NCBI GenBank assembly: GCA_030589835.1
Contig: JAUUZS010000258.1
Coordinates: 1 to 6,469, forward strand
Origin: Cyclobacteriaceae bacterium
Lineage (GTDB): Bacteria > Bacteroidota > Bacteroidia > Cytophagales > Cyclobacteriaceae
Length of the DNA: 6,469 bases
Direction of reading: 5' to 3'
Position numbers and translations under genes: made by a program
In this document: positions 6,175 through 6,469 of the stretch, piece by piece
Numbering within the stretch: position 1 is the first letter of the stretch
Layout: every line of letters starts with the position of its first letter
The notes under the pieces: generated by a model
Told to the model about the DNA's origin: nothing
Database searches by the model: none
What the model saw: the letters and a program-made list of their open reading frames with translations, nothing else

Positions 6175-6469
6175 TCATTTCAAATCAATTCCCAAAGGGC
6201 AATGATCGGATCCGGTATAGTCATTTAGAATAAAGGCATCTTCAACGCTGGGCAGTAGAGACTGACTCACTAAAAAATAATCAATCCTCCACCCGACATT
6301 TTTCTCCCTGGCGCCAGCTCTGTAGCTCCACCATGAGTATTTTACTGTTTCGGGATATTTATTTCTAAATGTATCTATAAATCCATGATTCATAAACCCA
6401 TCAAAACCATCAATTTCCTTTTGTGTGTATCCAGCGGATTTATTGTAATTGGGTTTGGGCCTGGCAAGG
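6175..6469 (-). CDS. xth: Exodeoxyribonuclease III, C-terminal part (5' end outside window)
   Basis: The last 97 residues of a cytoplasmic DNA repair enzyme that cuts at abasic sites and trims 3' ends. The readable frame starts LARPKPNYNKSAGYTQKE and continues past an internal Met at 6393, so that Met is not the start. Typical ExoIII blocks are GFIDTFRNKYPE, YSWWSYRAGAREKNVGWRIDYFLVS and, near the end, GSDHCPLGIDL. The SDH of the last block carries the catalytic Asp-His pair of the endonuclease/exonuclease/phosphatase fold, and WRIDYF is a signature of this subfamily. Family members have about 250-270 residues, so roughly 60 percent lies beyond the right edge. The C-terminus is intact. The glycosidase gene follows closely downstream on the same strand, with no functional link expected. 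Confidence 0.95.
   Translation of the reverse strand, partial: LARPKPNYNKSAGYTQKEIDGFDGFMNHGFIDTFRNKYPETVKYSWWSYRAGAREKNVGWRIDYFLVSQSLLPSVEDAFILNDYTGSDHCPLGIDLK

Noticed and set aside
6175..6393. Stand-alone 72-residue protein starting at Met 6393
   Set aside because: The frame continues upstream to the window edge with residues typical of exonuclease III, so this is an internal Met.

Overview
The window looks like chromosomal DNA of a Bacteroidota bacterium, probably a free-living Cytophagales or Flavobacteriia type. The evidence is an outer-membrane TonB receptor with an N-terminal carboxypeptidase-regulatory-like domain, a TAnnTTTG-type promoter, AT-rich spacers, absence of good Shine-Dalgarno sequences, and secreted proteins with signal peptides ending in NAQ or FAQ. 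The genus cannot be fixed from the sequence.

Layout: (1) 1-2952, minus strand: a TonB-dependent receptor followed after 26 bases by the start of a lipoprotein gene that runs off the left edge. This is an outer-membrane uptake pair, but the lipoprotein start does not look like SusD. It fits better with the SGNH/GDSL-type lipoproteins often found beside such receptors. (2) 2953-3263: a 311-base divergent control region with two inverted repeats and a good Bacteroidota promoter facing right. (3) 3264-5119, plus strand: a two-gene unit encoding a 404-residue outer-membrane porin and, 11 bases later, a small secreted FMN-binding protein with a covalent flavinylation motif (DSISGAT) and three cysteines. 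(4) 5145-5192: an imperfect hairpin between convergent genes. (5) 5184-6469, minus strand: the C-terminal part of exodeoxyribonuclease III, then, 19 bases on, a secreted five-bladed beta-propeller glycosidase of the GH43/GH32 type.

The most interesting part is the porin plus flavinylated protein pair: an envelope redox protein made together with an outer-membrane channel, with neither the ApbE flavin transferase nor an obvious membrane electron donor in the window. It shares a control region with the divergent TonB receptor. No RNA genes, mobile elements, CRISPR arrays or phage genes were seen. All complete coding regions appear intact.
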